Positions 8,508-17,515 of a stretch of DNA of 64,000 bases are shown piece by piece. The position numbers and the translations under genes were made by a program. Under the pieces are notes generated by a model. That model had not been told where the DNA came from, did not search any database, and worked only from the letters and a program-made list of their open reading frames with translations. The DNA is taken from contig CAMDGU010000001.1 of assembly GCA_945897885.1 (NCBI GenBank), positions 108,847 to 172,846 of the forward strand, in the 5' to 3' direction. The stretch is from Chitinophaga pinensis (lineage in GTDB: Bacteria; Bacteroidota; Bacteroidia; NS11-12g; UBA9320). Numbering within the stretch: the stretch's first letter is position 1; the number at the start of each line of letters is the position of its first letter.

Positions 8508-10466
8508 TTAAGAGTTTGTTTCTATAAATTCTTTAACAACTTTGTTCCCAGGCTCAAGTTTCAAAATTCTTCTGGCAATGCCAAGAGCCTTAATTTTATT
8601 CCCTGTTGAAAGATAGTAATCCATTAAATTTTTTAACACGGGTAAAAAATCTGGATTTGTGGTTAAACTTCGCAAATAGTAAGAATTGGCCTTGCTCAGT
8701 TCACCCGATTTAAAATACAAGTATCCCAAATTATTAAGTGCTTGGGTATGATTTGGATTTAGAGCAATAACACTTTTAAGATTTTGCTCTTCATCAAGTC
8801 CTTTTCCTAATTCATGTTTTACAATACTTAGCTTATAAATAAACTCAAAATTTTTAGGCTGAATTTTTAAAGCCTTTTGGATATAGTTTTCGGCTTTTTC
8901 CCATTGTAATATGTTTAAATACGATTGTCCTATTCTATAAAATCCCCAGGCATCAAATTTGGCTTCATCTGCTTTTTTTGAAGCTTCTATTACTTTTAAG
9001 TTGCTTCCTTTTAAATACCAATAATAAACTTCTAAAACAGGATTCTTTGCTTTGTCCAAAAGCTTTCGGGCTTCCTTCAAATACAATGGATCAGGATTAA
9101 ATTTTTCGTAGTAACTCAGGTAGGCTATTATTGTTGTTTCTTTGGTTGGGTTATCATTATTTATGCAATACAACCCTTTTAACTTTCCTTTGTTTGGTAG
9201 GGCTTGGGTAACAGGTTTTCGGATATAATGATCGTGAACAGTTACGTGCGGAATATCTTCGGTACCGCTTTTGGGCATATGGCATTTTACACAGTCATTT
9301 CCATTTTCTTTTTTCAATTCTGGCTTGGCGGTGCACTCAGCATCGGACTTGTGGCATTTTTGACAAGCATTATTAAATTGAGTTTTACCGGTTTCTTTAA
9401 CTGAAATATGAGGATTATGACAATTTATGCAGGTTAGTGAGAGTTTCTGCTCTCCTTTATTAGATTTTATAAAACATTGGCTTAGTTGAAGTCTTTGGGC
9501 ATGGGATGCCATAATAAAACCCGATTCATTGTTTTCATAATTCGGCATAAAAACATTGAAATAATCCGACAGTTTCATGCCAGGTTTAAACTCAGTAAAA
9601 CGTTTGCCATCCTGCAATACAGCGTTACCTTGCAAATGACAGCGTTGGCATAAATCTACCTGTAATTGCCAACTTAATTTAGATGGATTGATGATAGTTC
9701 TATCAAAGCCTTCCTTACTTTTTATGGTTTTACCTTTTAGTCTTAAATTAACATGCAACTCGCCTGGTCCGTGGCAACGTTCGCAATCAATTCCCTTGCC
9801 TATGCTTACAAACTTATTGTTACTTTCGGCCTCAACTTTCGGCATCGAATTATGACAACTCATGCATTCCTCATCAATTATTCGAGCAAATTTTGAGTTT
9901 CGTCCTTTTTCAAAACCGGGTGGCAATCCCCAGTGTTTTTCCTGAGAATACCAGGTCATTGGTGCTTGATATACAAATCCATTTCGCAATATAAGATGCG
10001 AATTGGTGTGCTGACCTGAACCAATAATGTAATCTATTTTCTCAATTCGTTTGTGAACAGTGTCTTTTCCATCGAGCCTGTATTCCATAAAAAACAACTC
10101 TTCTTTATTCCAAAACGGCTTGTAAAACAAATCATTTAAAGTGTCATAAATAACATGATTTTTTGAAAAATCAGCGGCACTTTTTTGATGGGTGGCAAAA
10201 TGAAACGAACTTCCCATACCTGTGTGCTGAAAAGTTTTGGCAATTTCTTGATGACATGAAGAACAAGTAGCTAAACCAGCATAGTCAACCGTATCATTGT
10301 GATTCAAATAAAAGAGTTCTTCAGTTTTTTCATTATTTGAGGTACATAAAAAAAAAATAAGAAAGAAGAAAAATACACCAAAAATTAAAGAAATTATTGT
10401 ACGAGGTGATTTCAATTGTTTGGTAATAATAGAGCTTTGAATATTGAACATACTAAAAAGTATCAA
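8508..10466 (-). CDS. Multiheme (7 CxxCH) cytochrome c with TPR C-terminal half
   Basis: 652 residues. The N-terminus has a hydrophobic segment (FGVFFFFLIFFLC) that could be a membrane anchor or lipoprotein signal with Cys as lipidation site; an internal Met6 start is possible. Seven heme motifs follow: CSSCH, CMSCH, CERCH, CQRCH, CINCH, CQKCH, CVKCH (residues about 68-400). The last 200 residues hold tetratricopeptide repeats (for example AWGFYRIGQSYLNILQWEKAENYIQKAL, shortened: YIQKALKIQPKN). The layout fits periplasmic multiheme cytochromes of the c554/NrfB-like type joined to TPR. The electron partner is unknown and no oxidoreductase or maturation genes are near. Confidence 0.88.
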   Translation of the reverse strand: MILFSMFNIQSSIITKQLKSPRTIISLIFGVFFFFLIFFLCTSNNEKTEELFYLNHNDTVDYAGLATCSSCHQEIAKTFQHTGMGSSFHFATHQKSAADFSKNHVIYDTLNDLFYKPFWNKEELFFMEYRLDGKDTVHKRIEKIDYIIGSGQHTNSHLILRNGFVYQAPMTWYSQEKHWGLPPGFEKGRNSKFARIIDEECMSCHNSMPKVEAESNNKFVSIGKGIDCERCHGPGELHVNLRLKGKTIKSKEGFDRTIINPSKLSWQLQVDLCQRCHLQGNAVLQDGKRFTEFKPGMKLSDYFNVFMPNYENNESGFIMASHAQRLQLSQCFIKSNKGEQKLSLTCINCHNPHISVKETGKTQFNNACQKCHKSDAECTAKPELKKENGNDCVKCHMPKSGTEDIPHVTVHDHYIRKPVTQALPNKGKLKGLYCINNDNPTKETTIIAYLSYYEKFNPDPLYLKEARKLLDKAKNPVLEVYYWYLKGSNLKVIEASKKADEAKFDAWGFYRIGQSYLNILQWEKAENYIQKALKIQPKNFEFIYKLSIVKHELGKGLDEEQNLKSVIALNPNHTQALNNLGYLYFKSGELSKANSYYLRSLTTNPDFLPVLKNLMDYYLSTGNKIKALGIARRILKLEPGNKVVKEFIETNS

Positions 10467-10489
10467 TAATCAATTTCAAACTCATTATA

Positions 10490-10789
10490 TTAAAACATAT
10501 TTTTCCAAGCAACCATACCACCTGTAAGATTTTTTACATTTTTAAAACCTTGCTTGGTTAAAAAATCAGTAGCAGCAGCACTTCGAGCACCCGAGTGGCA
10601 ATGGATAATAATTTCATCATCCATATATTCTTCCAAATCAGGCAATGCTGCTTGAATATTTCCCAAAGAAATCAGGCGACCATTAATGTTAAAATCTTCA
10701 AATTCATAGGGTTCACGTACGTCTATGATAATAGGATTTTCACCTTTGTCAAGTCTGGCTTTTAATTCGGATACAGAAATAGTTTGCAT
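10490..10789 (-). CDS. Single-domain rhodanese-like sulfurtransferase
   Basis: 99 residues comprising one rhodanese domain: IIIDVREPYEFEDFNI near the start and active-site loop HCHSGARSAAA with the catalytic Cys, then GMVAWKNMF at the end. It is cytoplasmic (no signal peptide) and resembles GlpE/PspE-size proteins, probably transferring sulfane sulfur, though the acceptor is unknown. It lies 4 bp downstream of a T9SS cargo gene, so the two may be co-transcribed by chance of packing. Confidence 0.88.
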   Translation of the reverse strand: MQTISVSELKARLDKGENPIIIDVREPYEFEDFNINGRLISLGNIQAALPDLEEYMDDEIIIHCHSGARSAAATDFLTKQGFKNVKNLTGGMVAWKNMF

Positions 10790-10793
10790 AATA

Positions 10794-12677
10794 TTAGTAG
10801 TGCAATTTTACCATTTTTTGGTGAAAAATTTCACCGTTTTTGGTGGTTACTTCCAAAGAATATATCCCGGGTTGAGCTAGTTGCATATCTATTTCATTTG
10901 AAAAAGATTCACCAACTTGTTTTCCTGAAAGGTCATAAACTTTGATATTTGAAACGCCTTTTTTAGTATCAACGGTGATTTTATTCATAAAAGGATTTGG
11001 ATAACATGTAATTGATTGATCAATTATTTGTGAAACTTTAGCCTCTCCAAGTCCTATTTTTTTGCCAACATAAGGACGCATCATTAAGGCCCCTTTAAAA
11101 TTTACTGCCGTCCAGTTCCCACGATCAGCCCAAAAAAGGTTATCGCTTGATTCTGTATCATGATGGCCATTGTTAATATCATATCCAACATCCAAATGAT
11201 TGTTCCCCACCTGTTCCCAACCAATGTAAAAATCACCTTTTGGGATAAATAGAGCCGTATCCAAATAAAATACATGGTAACCATTTATGGTATCAGTAAA
11301 TACCGGGCTTAGATTGGTCATCGTTTTTAAACTTACATCGGCATTTCTTCCTTGCCCTAATGGACTAATTTTTTGCCACACTTTTAAATCAAATCGCAAA
11401 GCAGAAGTGCTTTTTACTGAACGGTTAAAAAACATACCAATAGCCCATAGTGAATCGGCTTTGGTGAGGTTAAATTTATAGGCTATTGCTCCTTTATAAA
11501 AAGGATCAATTACATCATCATCATAGCCAAATCCATATTCAGCGGTTCCATCATCGTAGGCATAACAGCTACCAAATTCCTGATAAACGGTAATTTTGTC
11601 ATTGGCTGAATATTTTGAAGCAATTCCTGATTCACGAATTTCATAAACTCGCTTAATCACAACCGGGGAACCTGTAAGATTATTTAAATTGAATCCCTGA
11701 AACCTTCGTTTGGCGCTGTCTTGAGCAGGCACATTGGCGTTATTGGCATTATAATCTGTACTAACGATGGTGGTTCCTTTGCTTGATTCAATGTGGCGAG
11801 CTTGAACATTTTTTATAACATTATGTAAATTGGAAGCATTTACAAAAATAAATTTTGCTTTTTGATTTGCTGAATCAACTTGAAAATGGTCATACGGCAT
11901 TTGGAAATAATTTTTAAGCAATGACGATGGTCTGCTTTGAATAGCTATGTCATCGTAATAATTCAAACCCGCTTTTCTGTTTCTGGCCAAATGAACATAG
12001 TCCACATGCCATTGGTTTAAGTTACCTGTATGTCTTGAAAAATTTATAAATCTAAATTGAAATCCTTTGAAAAGGTATTTCGTGTCTTTTACCCCTATTA
12101 TCACAAATTTAAAAGGTTCAACACTTCCGCCTTTGGCTTTCCACATGGTTTTCCAGTTACCATCTTTGTCTTTAAATTGAACAATGATTGAATCACGGCT
12201 GTCGGATGGGTCTCCCAATCCCTGACGCTGATAGTAAAAACTAAAATAAATAGAATCGGCTAAGGTATAAGTTTTTGTGCTGGAGTCTTTTAAGTTTATC
12301 GCCAACGATAGAAGGGTATCGCAAGCCCCAAATGTTTGGTCATTTAGTTCCTGATATGGATTTCCTTTAGAGTCTAAATCATCAAATGTTGCAACCCCGT
12401 AGCTTGGCGGTTTTATTGCAAAATCATTATTGACATAAACATAGTTATTATACCATTTGGTAGAATCAGGATAAACCTTTGTAGAAACAAAATCATCAAA
12501 AAAAGGAATTTTTATTGTATCCTGTTTTTGCCACTTTGCAAGTTTCTGATTGCTGTTCCATTGGGGGTGTGCAGTGGAATAAAGTTTTAACGTTGAATTG
12601 CCGTTGCGCTTAAGTTTAGGTTGAGACCAACTAAAAAATGAGGCGATTATAAATGTAAAAAAAAGTATTTGTTTCAA
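10794..12677 (-). CDS. Secreted protein with T9SS type A sorting domain, function unknown
   Basis: 627 residues with a signal peptide (MKQILFFTFIIASFFSWSQ) and C-terminal sorting domain (ITCYPNPFMNKITV ... HQKMVKLHY). The middle, about 530 residues, has beta-rich stretches (DSIYFSFYYQRQGLGD, FFDDFVSTKVYPDSTKW) typical of large Bacteroidota surface proteins annotated only by the sorting domain. The FFDDF...WY opening and YFSFYYQ strand suggest a jelly-roll/MAM-like fold, but I cannot assign a family. Export through the T9SS to the cell surface is inferred from the C-terminus. Confidence 0.85.
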   Translation of the reverse strand: MKQILFFTFIIASFFSWSQPKLKRNGNSTLKLYSTAHPQWNSNQKLAKWQKQDTIKIPFFDDFVSTKVYPDSTKWYNNYVYVNNDFAIKPPSYGVATFDDLDSKGNPYQELNDQTFGACDTLLSLAINLKDSSTKTYTLADSIYFSFYYQRQGLGDPSDSRDSIIVQFKDKDGNWKTMWKAKGGSVEPFKFVIIGVKDTKYLFKGFQFRFINFSRHTGNLNQWHVDYVHLARNRKAGLNYYDDIAIQSRPSSLLKNYFQMPYDHFQVDSANQKAKFIFVNASNLHNVIKNVQARHIESSKGTTIVSTDYNANNANVPAQDSAKRRFQGFNLNNLTGSPVVIKRVYEIRESGIASKYSANDKITVYQEFGSCYAYDDGTAEYGFGYDDDVIDPFYKGAIAYKFNLTKADSLWAIGMFFNRSVKSTSALRFDLKVWQKISPLGQGRNADVSLKTMTNLSPVFTDTINGYHVFYLDTALFIPKGDFYIGWEQVGNNHLDVGYDINNGHHDTESSDNLFWADRGNWTAVNFKGALMMRPYVGKKIGLGEAKVSQIIDQSITCYPNPFMNKITVDTKKGVSNIKVYDLSGKQVGESFSNEIDMQLAQPGIYSLEVTTKNGEIFHQKMVKLHY

Positions 12678-12763
12678 GCGGTGATGAGTTATTTGAATTT
12701 TAAAACGGGAATATAAACTTATAATTGCTTTGCAAAAGTTATTAAAGTGTAATAATGGTTAAA

Positions 12764-13399
12764 CTAATTATCTATTCCATCAACGGAAGTGGCCGGCGAA
12801 GGGTTCCCAGGAATAGTATCAAATGAAAGTTGGGAGGTATCTGTTTGATTTTCCATTACACCTACTACCAAATCTATCTTTGATTTGCGTTTTATTTTTG
12901 TTCCGGGCGAAATAGGTTCTCCTCTGTACAATTGTTCAAATACAGGCATATCGGCAGCTGAAGTTATGGAGGGGTCCGGCTGTTCTGTTATTTTACCAAT
13001 CAATAATCCTTTACCTATTAAAGTTTTTTTAGCTTGTTCAAAACTCATCTTACCTGCTATATCAGGCATTTCAACCTCGGGCACATCTAAAGAGTTTACC
13101 GTTAAATAAATTTTTCTTCCTTTTTTTACTAAGCTCATCGCAGCCGGGCTTTGATCCATAACACTATGGCGTGGGGCATTATCATCAAATACCGAATCGG
13201 CTATGGTGTAGTCCAAATCATTATCTTCAAGCAATTCAATTGCTTTTTCAATACTCATACCCGTAACTTTTGGCACTTCTTCTGTTTGGCCTTTGCGGGT
13301 ATAGATGTTAATTACAAAAAATGCAACAATACCAATTCCTACTAGCACCATTAGCATTAGCAAAATATTTTTAATTATAAGCCAGATTCCTTTTATCAT
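12764..13399 (-). CDS. Membrane-anchored PASTA-domain protein
   Basis: 211 residues: a short cytoplasmic start, one transmembrane helix (about 11-32), then two PASTA domains (about 42-108, VPKVTGMSIEKAIELL; and about 112-187, MPDIAGKMSFEQAKKTL), ending in a Ser/Thr/Pro-rich tail. PASTA domains bind muropeptides or peptidoglycan, so it probably sits in the periplasm on the inner membrane. No kinase domain is present, unlike PknB-type proteins. The neighbour upstream is D-Ala-D-Ala ligase on the same strand, which supports a cell-wall role. Confidence 0.88.
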   Translation of the reverse strand: MIKGIWLIIKNILLMLMVLVGIGIVAFFVINIYTRKGQTEEVPKVTGMSIEKAIELLEDNDLDYTIADSVFDDNAPRHSVMDQSPAAMSLVKKGRKIYLTVNSLDVPEVEMPDIAGKMSFEQAKKTLIGKGLLIGKITEQPDPSITSAADMPVFEQLYRGEPISPGTKIKRKSKIDLVVGVMENQTDTSQLSFDTIPGNPSPATSVDGIDN

Positions 13400-13470
13400 T
13401 TATTTTTATAAACAAAATTTAACACAGAGGCAATTAGGTCATTAAGTTGCACAGAGTTTTTTGTTAATTT

Positions 13471-13508
13471 GGCTCCGTGTTTCTCTATGTTCTCCGTGTT
13501 TCCGTGGT
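13471..13508. repeat. Interspersed CACGGAGAA-type repeat
   Basis: Short iterated words (CTCCGTGTTTCTCTATG, CTCCGTGTTTCCGTGG) in the 132-bp gap between the PASTA and ddl genes. Read on minus it resembles the copy at 15149-15183. Such CACGGAG/ACACAGAG stretches are common intergenic sequences in many bacteria; the function is unknown. Confidence 0.45.
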
Positions 13509-13531
13509 AATAATTCAAGTTACAATATTAG

Positions 13532-14530
13532 TCAATTTGTCACAGCCTTCAATCGTTCAGCTATCAGGCTGTTTATAAACCAGGCCACATTCATCCCGGC
13601 TGCCCTTACTTGCTGTGGAACCAAACTTTCATTGGTCATTCCAGGAGTGGTGTTGGCTTCTAAAAAGTAAAAGTTATCGCCATTTAGAATAAAATCAATT
13701 CTGGATAGCGTTTTACATCCCAAAGCCAAAAATAATTTTTTTGACCAATGCTGAATTTCCAAGGTTTGTTCCTTCGTTAAATCTGCGGGTGTTACTTCTT
13801 TCGATTTACCCATATACTTAGCATCGTAATCAAAAAAATCAGTTTGGCTTATAATTTCTGTGGGGGGCAAAGCCACCGTTTCACCTTCTAATTCATATAC
13901 TCCACATGAAAATTCACGACCGGCAATAAATTCTTCAACAATCACTTCATCATCAAAATTAAACGCTTTTAGCAAAGCTGTTTCTAGTTCCTCAAGTTTA
14001 TGAACCTTCGTAACACCGTAACTTGATCCGTTTTTATTTGGTTTAACAAATACAGGCAACAATAAGTGGCTTGATATTTCCAAAGCGTGCTGAGCTATTA
14101 AATTTTTTTTGATGCACAAAACGGATTTCGCCATGGCAACTCCAGTTTTTTCTAAAAATACTTTGCAAGCCGCTTTATCAAAACTTATGGCTGAAGCTAA
14201 AACCCCACAACCGGTATAAGGAATATTGAGCATATCAAAATATCCTTGAATTTTGCCGTCTTCAGCCGGTGGGCCATGTAATGGGAAAAAAGCGGCCAAT
14301 TGAAAGTTTATTGTTCCCGACGGAATGTTTAATGAAAAATCATTTTTGTTTATGGAAAATACAGCCCCATCATCCGCCTTATAAAACCAATCTTCCTTAG
14401 TAATATGAATAAGCCAAACGTTGTAAAATGATTTGTCAATCCATTCATATACTTTGTTGGCACTAAGCAATGAAATATTTGATTCGGCAGAAAAACCGCC
14501 CGTGAGTAATGCGATATTGATTTTAGTCAT
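13532..14530 (-). CDS. ddl: D-alanine--D-alanine ligase
   Basis: 332 residues, normal length. It shows the N-terminal GGFSAESNISLLSA substrate loop, PLHGPPAEDGKIQGYFD, ATP-grasp lysine region FVKPNKNGSSYGV, EEFIAGREFSCGVYE and the metal-binding end LEANTTPGMT. It joins two D-Ala with ATP to make the dipeptide used in peptidoglycan precursors, in the cytoplasm. The ATG lies 10 nt after a TAatTTTG promoter on the minus strand. The PASTA gene follows 132 bp downstream. Confidence 0.96.
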   Translation of the reverse strand: MTKINIALLTGGFSAESNISLLSANKVYEWIDKSFYNVWLIHITKEDWFYKADDGAVFSINKNDFSLNIPSGTINFQLAAFFPLHGPPAEDGKIQGYFDMLNIPYTGCGVLASAISFDKAACKVFLEKTGVAMAKSVLCIKKNLIAQHALEISSHLLLPVFVKPNKNGSSYGVTKVHKLEELETALLKAFNFDDEVIVEEFIAGREFSCGVYELEGETVALPPTEIISQTDFFDYDAKYMGKSKEVTPADLTKEQTLEIQHWSKKLFLALGCKTLSRIDFILNGDNFYFLEANTTPGMTNESLVPQQVRAAGMNVAWFINSLIAERLKAVTN

Positions 14531-14540
14531 TTATGCTTCG

Positions 14541-14548
14541 CAAAATTA
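14541..14548 (-). promoter_or_regulatory. -7 promoter element of ddl
   Basis: TAatTTTG on minus with 10 nt to the ddl ATG, implying a leader of only a few bases. Confidence 0.55.
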
Positions 14549-14586
14549 GGCAAGCAAATTCATATTTCTAAAATCTAAAAATAATT

Positions 14587-14594
14587 TACCTTTG
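14587..14594 (+). promoter_or_regulatory. -7 promoter element of the TlpA-like gene
   Basis: TAccTTTG, 34 nt before the ATG at 14629; divergent from the ddl promoter. Confidence 0.55.
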
Positions 14595-14628
14595 GCACAT
14601 CAATTGTAAATATCAAGAAAATTAAATT

Positions 14629-15141
14629 ATGCAAAAATTAATAACCATTACTTTACTACTTTGTTTTGCGGCCTTTGCCAATGCTAACGATTCAGACACA
14701 GCAAAATCAAATTCGTTGCCATCGGTATCTGTTAAAGACATGAACGGACAATCTGTGAATTTTGCCGAGTTTGCCAATAATGGTCAAATAACCATCGTTT
14801 CTTTTTGGGCCACTTGGTGCAAGCCTTGCTTGGTAGAGCTTGTAAATATTGATAATGTATATGAAGAATGGCAGGAAAAATATAAAGTGAGATTAATTGC
14901 TGTATCTGTTGATGATAGCCGAACTGCACCAAAAGTGAAACCATTGGTAACCAGTAAAAACTGGACGTATGATATTTTAATTGATATAAACAGTGATTTA
15001 CGTCGAGCTCTAAATGTTACCAATCCGCCAACTACTTTTTTGATAGACAAACAGGGCAAAATTGTGTACACACATACCGGTTATCTCGAAGGAGATGAGC
15101 TAGAGTTGGAAAAAAAGATTGCAGAATTAGCAGGGAAATAG
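14629..15141 (+). CDS. TlpA/ResA-like periplasmic thioredoxin
   Basis: 170 residues: signal peptide (MQKLITITLLLCFAAFANA) then one thioredoxin domain with active site WATWCKPC, cis-Pro region NPPTTFLIDKQG and the TlpA-type opening LPSVSVKDMNGQSV. It is likely a periplasmic thiol reductase (for example for cytochrome c maturation or other Cys proteins), with the redox partner unknown. It is monocistronic as far as I can see. Multiheme cytochromes are encoded in this window but not next to it. Confidence 0.9.
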   Translation: MQKLITITLLLCFAAFANANDSDTAKSNSLPSVSVKDMNGQSVNFAEFANNGQITIVSFWATWCKPCLVELVNIDNVYEEWQEKYKVRLIAVSVDDSRTAPKVKPLVTSKNWTYDILIDINSDLRRALNVTNPPTTFLIDKQGKIVYTHTGYLEGDELELEKKIAELAGK

Positions 15142-15148
15142 AAATTTA

Positions 15149-15183
15149 CACGAAGGCAAAGAGAACACAGAGATTCACAGAGG
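15149..15183. repeat. Interspersed ACACAGAGA-type repeat
   Basis: CACGAAGGCAAAGAGAACAC followed by AGAGATTCACAGAG in the 58-bp gap between convergent genes. Related to 13471-13508 in the opposite orientation. Confidence 0.4.
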
Positions 15184-15199
15184 TTTTTTTAAAAGAGTT

Positions 15200-16012
15200 C
15201 TATTGAGCTTTTTCCTTGTTCTTTTTCATCAGGTATTCTGAAAGTTCAAGGTCACTCATGGTCAAAATATTTTCTGATAATAAAGTTTGGGCTTCTTTAG
15301 CCAATGGATTGGTTGGGTATTTATCAACCAGTTGCTTGTAGTATAATTTGGCTTTTTCAATGTCTTTTAAATTATTCCAGCAAATAAACCCTGCGGCTTG
15401 CAAGGCATCCGGGCTTTTTTCATAATCAGGGTATTTGTTGGCTACTTCACTGTATAGTCTTACCGATTCGGTAAAGTCGTTAGCCATTTGATAAAGTTTT
15501 CCTCCAGTATACAAAGCTGAAGCAGCCTTTGCTTTTGCAGGTTTAGCTAATGCCCATTTTTCTAGTATTCCGGCAGCTTTGCGTTTTTCATCGGTACTAA
15601 ATTGTGCTTTACCATCCGATACTAAATAATAGTAAACAGCTGAATCTTGATTTTTTTTACCAGTATTATATAAATCAGCCAATTTTAAATTGATACTGTA
15701 ATAGTTTTCACTTACTGCATATGTGGATTTGTAATAATTGGCAAATTTTAAAGCATCATCCCAATTGCCGGTAATGTATTTAAAAATAAAAGCTTTAAAT
15801 AAATAGCGCTCTGAAATTGAGTCTTTGGTAAAACTCTGGGCATAATCAAAATACATATTTGCCAATTCATTCATCCCTTTTGGGGTATAGGAGGAGTCTG
15901 ATATTTCCATTTTATAAATGGACTTGGCCAATTTTTCTTTTTTGGAAGTACAAGCTATTGCAAATACCGTTATTAGGATTACAAATACTACATTTTTTAT
16001 TAGGTAACTCAT
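15200..16012 (-). CDS. TPR-repeat lipoprotein
   Basis: 270 residues with a lipoprotein signal (FVILITVFAIAC, Cys21 as lipid site). The remainder is helical with tetratricopeptide-like pairs: residues around 174-220 (ESVRLYSEVANKYPDYEKSP) and 205-250 (KAKLYYKQLVDKYPTNPLA) match the YbgF/BamD-style TPR pattern ending in Y-P. The partner is unknown. Gene order places it 42 bp after fabG on the same strand. It could be a scaffold in the outer membrane periplasmic leaflet. Confidence 0.82.
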   Translation of the reverse strand: MSYLIKNVVFVILITVFAIACTSKKEKLAKSIYKMEISDSSYTPKGMNELANMYFDYAQSFTKDSISERYLFKAFIFKYITGNWDDALKFANYYKSTYAVSENYYSINLKLADLYNTGKKNQDSAVYYYLVSDGKAQFSTDEKRKAAGILEKWALAKPAKAKAASALYTGGKLYQMANDFTESVRLYSEVANKYPDYEKSPDALQAAGFICWNNLKDIEKAKLYYKQLVDKYPTNPLAKEAQTLLSENILTMSDLELSEYLMKKNKEKAQ

Positions 16013-16054
16013 TCTATATTTTATGCTTTTAACTTTACGCTTTCAACTTTAAGT

Positions 16055-16804
16055 TTACATCACCATTCCGCCACACACACTCATTACCTGACCTGTAATG
16101 TAGGTAGACATATCCGAAGCTAAAAATACAGTTAGGTTTGCAACATCATCCACAGTTCCTCCACGTTTTAATGGAATTTGTTCCATCCATGTCTTCATTA
16201 CATCATCACCTAATTGGTGTGTCATTTCAGTTTGAATAAACCCCGGGGTGATTACATTACAGCGAATATTTCGTGAGCCTAATTCTTTGGCCACAGATTT
16301 ACTAAAACCTAAAATTCCGGCTTTGGATGCAGAATAATTAGATTGACCTGCATTGCCTGTAACACCAACTACTGATGACATATTAATTATAGAACCGCGT
16401 TTTAGTTTTAAAAAATTGCGAACGGAGGCTTTGGTTAAATTAAAAACAGATTTAAGGTTTACATCAATCACTTCATCCCATTGTTCTTCCGTCATTCTCA
16501 TTAGTAAATTGTCGCGGGTAATACCGGCATTATTTACCAAAATATCAAAATCACCAAAATCTTTTCCAATGGCTTCTACCAACTCATTTGCCTCCTGAAA
16601 TACAGCTGCATTTGATTGATATCCTTTAACTTTTACGCCATATTTGCTCGAAAGTTCATTCTCAAGTGCTCTGGCACTGTCTACCGAGTTGGCAAATGTG
16701 AAAGCAATGTTGGCCCCATGTTCGGCAAATTTTTCAGCAATACCTTTGCCTATTCCTCTTGATGCTCCTGTAATCAGGGCAGTTTTTCCTTCTAATAGCT
16801 TCAT
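16055..16804 (-). CDS. fabG: 3-oxoacyl-[acyl-carrier-protein] reductase
   Basis: 249 residues, a classic short-chain dehydrogenase: TGASRGIGKGIA for NADPH, NNAGIT, catalytic Ser in INMSSVVG, YSASKAG with the Tyr/Lys pair, and PGFIQTEMT. Reduces 3-oxoacyl-ACP in each cycle of type II fatty acid synthesis. Length and the C-terminal GQVMSVCGGMVM fit FabG rather than other SDRs, although no other fab gene is adjacent. The promoter TAttTTTG is 11 nt upstream of the ATG. Confidence 0.93.
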   Translation of the reverse strand: MKLLEGKTALITGASRGIGKGIAEKFAEHGANIAFTFANSVDSARALENELSSKYGVKVKGYQSNAAVFQEANELVEAIGKDFGDFDILVNNAGITRDNLLMRMTEEQWDEVIDVNLKSVFNLTKASVRNFLKLKRGSIINMSSVVGVTGNAGQSNYSASKAGILGFSKSVAKELGSRNIRCNVITPGFIQTEMTHQLGDDVMKTWMEQIPLKRGGTVDDVANLTVFLASDMSTYITGQVMSVCGGMVM

Positions 16805-16815
16805 AATATGAGTTG

Positions 16816-16823
16816 CAAAAATA
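16816..16823 (-). promoter_or_regulatory. -7 promoter element of fabG
   Basis: TAttTTTG on minus, 11 nt from the fabG ATG. Confidence 0.5.
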
Positions 16824-16850
16824 GTTTCTTATTCAAATTTATTTACTAAT

Positions 16851-16883
16851 AAAAAACCCGGCTTTTAAAGCCGGGTTTTTTTT
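16851..16883 (-). terminator. Rho-independent terminator
   Basis: Strong hairpin AAACCCGGCTTT / AAAGCCGGGTTT with T-runs on both sides, so it would work in either direction. It lies 27 bp past the stop of the minus-strand lipoprotein gene at 16910 and upstream of fabG. Confidence 0.9.
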
Positions 16884-16909
16884 AATCTTATAAGTAAGAT
16901 AAGATTTTA

Positions 16910-17452
16910 TTACATTTCGTCTGTGTCTCTTCTAACTTCAAAAGCTCCGGCAGAAATATTACCGGTAATCAAACTTCCTGATTCTTGTAGCATAGCACTG
17001 AATGTTCCTTTAATTCTTCCTCCAACAGGATCATATTTTGTAACGGTAACTATTATATCTCTTCCAGTTCCTTCTGCCCATTCATATCTTTTTTCTTTAA
17101 TACCTTGACCAGTTGTAACAATTGCATCCACAATATTACCTGCAGAAAGTTTATAAGTTCCTACTTTATTTCCTGGAAATTTTAAATTAAAAGCACCATA
17201 ATTAGTGCCAGAGTAACCTTCTACTACAATTGTAGTTTGGTCAGTTCCTGGTCTGTAACTTCCAAACATATTTGTACTATCCCATTTTAAGTTATACGTA
17301 GTAATTCCATTAAATTTAAATGTATTAATTGGGCTAACAGTTGTCTTAGTTGTATCCTTAACTATTGGTGGCTCATCTTCTGGTGGAGGAGAACAATTTT
17401 GAAAAGGAATTGCAGCGGCTGCTAATAAAATAATAAGAAGTATTTTTTTCAT
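16910..17452 (-). CDS. Small outer-membrane-type lipoprotein, DUF6252-like
   Basis: 180 residues. The signal peptide ends IPFQNC, giving Cys20 as lipid site, followed by a Pro/Glu/Asp-rich linker (SPPPEDEPPIVKD). The mature part is beta-rich (FKFNGITTYNLKWD, GTYKLSAGN, GRIKGTFSAMLQ), resembling the DUF6252 group of Bacteroidota lipoproteins, in which a GTF-x-A strand is typical; this match is from memory. Monocistronic with its own terminator. Function unknown. Confidence 0.75.
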   Translation of the reverse strand: MKKILLIILLAAAAIPFQNCSPPPEDEPPIVKDTTKTTVSPINTFKFNGITTYNLKWDSTNMFGSYRPGTDQTTIVVEGYSGTNYGAFNLKFPGNKVGTYKLSAGNIVDAIVTTGQGIKEKRYEWAEGTGRDIIVTVTKYDPVGGRIKGTFSAMLQESGSLITGNISAGAFEVRRDTDEM

Positions 17453-17515
17453 GTTTGACTAATTTACGGTACAATTTTATGGTAATTTACACAAACTAAC
17501 AAACTGTATTTAGCA

